Assembly (NCBI RefSeq): GCF_017498085.1
Contig: NZ_JAGBKM010000009.1
Span: forward strand, 44,462 to 108,461
Source: Psychrobacter coccoides
GTDB taxonomy: Bacteria > Pseudomonadota > Gammaproteobacteria > Pseudomonadales > Moraxellaceae
Reading direction: 5' to 3'
DNA length: 64,000 nt
Shown: piece after piece, positions 63,664 to 64,000 of the stretch
Layout of the letters: each line of letters begins with the position of its first letter
Position numbering within the stretch: position 1 is the stretch's first letter
Notes under the pieces: generated by a model
The model's database searches: none
Seen by the model: only the letters and a program-made list of their open reading frames with translations
Told to the model about the DNA's origin: nothing
Translations under genes and position numbers: made by a program

Positions 63664-64000
63664 AAGCGCAGGTTATCGTTCATTGGCAAACCGGTTTGAT
63701 ACTTGATGTGCAAACCTGTAAAGGGTCCATCCACGATTTTAAGCTGTATAAAGATACTTGTCCTGATTGGTTACCTGAGAACACTAACTATCTAGCAGAC
63801 AGTGGTTATCAAGGGTTAGCAAAGCGACATAACCAAACTTTCACACCATTTAAGAAACCTCGTGGTGGTCAGTTATTGGAGATATGCAAACAAGCCAATC
63901 AGTATCTGGCAAAGTTCCGTATTGTGGTTGAACACAAAATAGGCTTAATCAAGTTGTTTAAAATCGTGGCTCATAAATATCGCAACCGTCGTCAGCGCTA
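63618..64000 (+). CDS. IS5-family transposase, -1 frame part (C-terminal, cut by window edge)
   Basis: The -1 frame stays open from 63618 to the window end. It encodes the rest of the DDE domain: AQVIVHWQTGLILDVQTCKGS, the second Asp in NYLADSGYQGL and the catalytic Glu in VVEHKIGLIKLFKIV. Together with the frame 0 part it gives a single fusion transposase, the arrangement usual in IS5-family members that use programmed frameshifting. The end is missing. Confidence 0.8.

Larger units (their letters stand above)
63159..64000 (+). mobile_element. IS5-family insertion sequence, left part only
   Basis: The element begins near 63159 with GACCTCTTGCAAAAG, next to CTAG. It carries a transposase split by a -1 frameshift site and runs off the window end at 64000, so its right end, terminal repeat and target duplication cannot be seen. 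Confidence 0.8.

Noticed and set aside
1..64000. CRISPR arrays, tRNA or rRNA genes, prophage or defence genes
   Set aside because: I looked for regular direct repeats, cloverleaf-like segments with CCA ends and typical phage or defence proteins and found none.

Overview
The window is chromosomal DNA of a gammaproteobacterium of the family Moraxellaceae, most likely Psychrobacter. The evidence is the moderate-to-low GC content, the gene neighbourhoods (ftsH-rlmE/yhbY, lpxC-dciA, ygfB-coiled coil-zapA), a SpoT with a decayed synthetase domain, and short non-coding inverted-repeat elements between genes. Nearly all of it is core genome. I see no prophage, CRISPR array, defence island, tRNA or rRNA gene. 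The assignment rests on protein families as I recognise them, without any database search.

Layout. 1-10.8 kb: spoT, ridA, priA, a CDF metal exporter, two unknown proteins, a KefC-type antiporter and a DUF2628-like membrane protein. 10.9-14.8 kb: trmB, then recA-recX behind an unusual 660-bp AT-rich leader with DnaA-box-like sites. 14.8-25 kb: a DASS-family anion symporter, a DUF937 protein, the folP-sdhE-ygfX group, ftsH, rlmE, yhbY, a DOMON-like protein and a secreted CHAP protein. 25.3-38.3 kb: dciA and, on the minus strand, a spaced-out division and cell-wall (dcw) cluster murG-murC-ddl-ftsQ-ftsA-ftsZ-lpxC, with pyrE-gshB and an unknown protein upstream. 38.6-49.3 kb: an SDR protein with a DUF4105 envelope protein, ampD, murJ, a lipoprotein, a GNAT acetyltransferase, ribF, a DUF2789 protein, mdh and an RNase T2-like protein that lacks both catalytic histidines. 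49.8-62.9 kb: a soluble lytic transglycosylase, miaB, a LysE-type exporter, argE, a nucleoside deaminase, a ygfB-like gene, a coiled-coil protein, zapA, a PP0621-like protein, glyQS and a PspC-domain protein. 63.1-64 kb: the left part of an IS5-family insertion sequence, cut by the window edge, whose transposase needs a -1 frameshift.

The genes are dominated by cell-wall growth and division: peptidoglycan precursor synthesis (murC, ddl, murG), lipid II flipping (murJ), division (ftsQ, ftsA, ftsZ, zapA), recycling and turnover (ampD, lytic transglycosylase, CHAP protein) and the first committed step of lipid A (lpxC). A second theme is DNA replication and repair (priA, dciA, recA, recX).

I did not find a convincing new multi-gene system. 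The best leads are small. They are an inverted pair of 173-174-bp MITE-like elements, a 108-bp hairpin element, the apparently catalytically dead RNase T2 homologue, the hydrolase-only SpoT, a DnaA-box cluster plus a palindrome at the recA promoter, and a scar-like palindrome between the lysE-type gene and argE.
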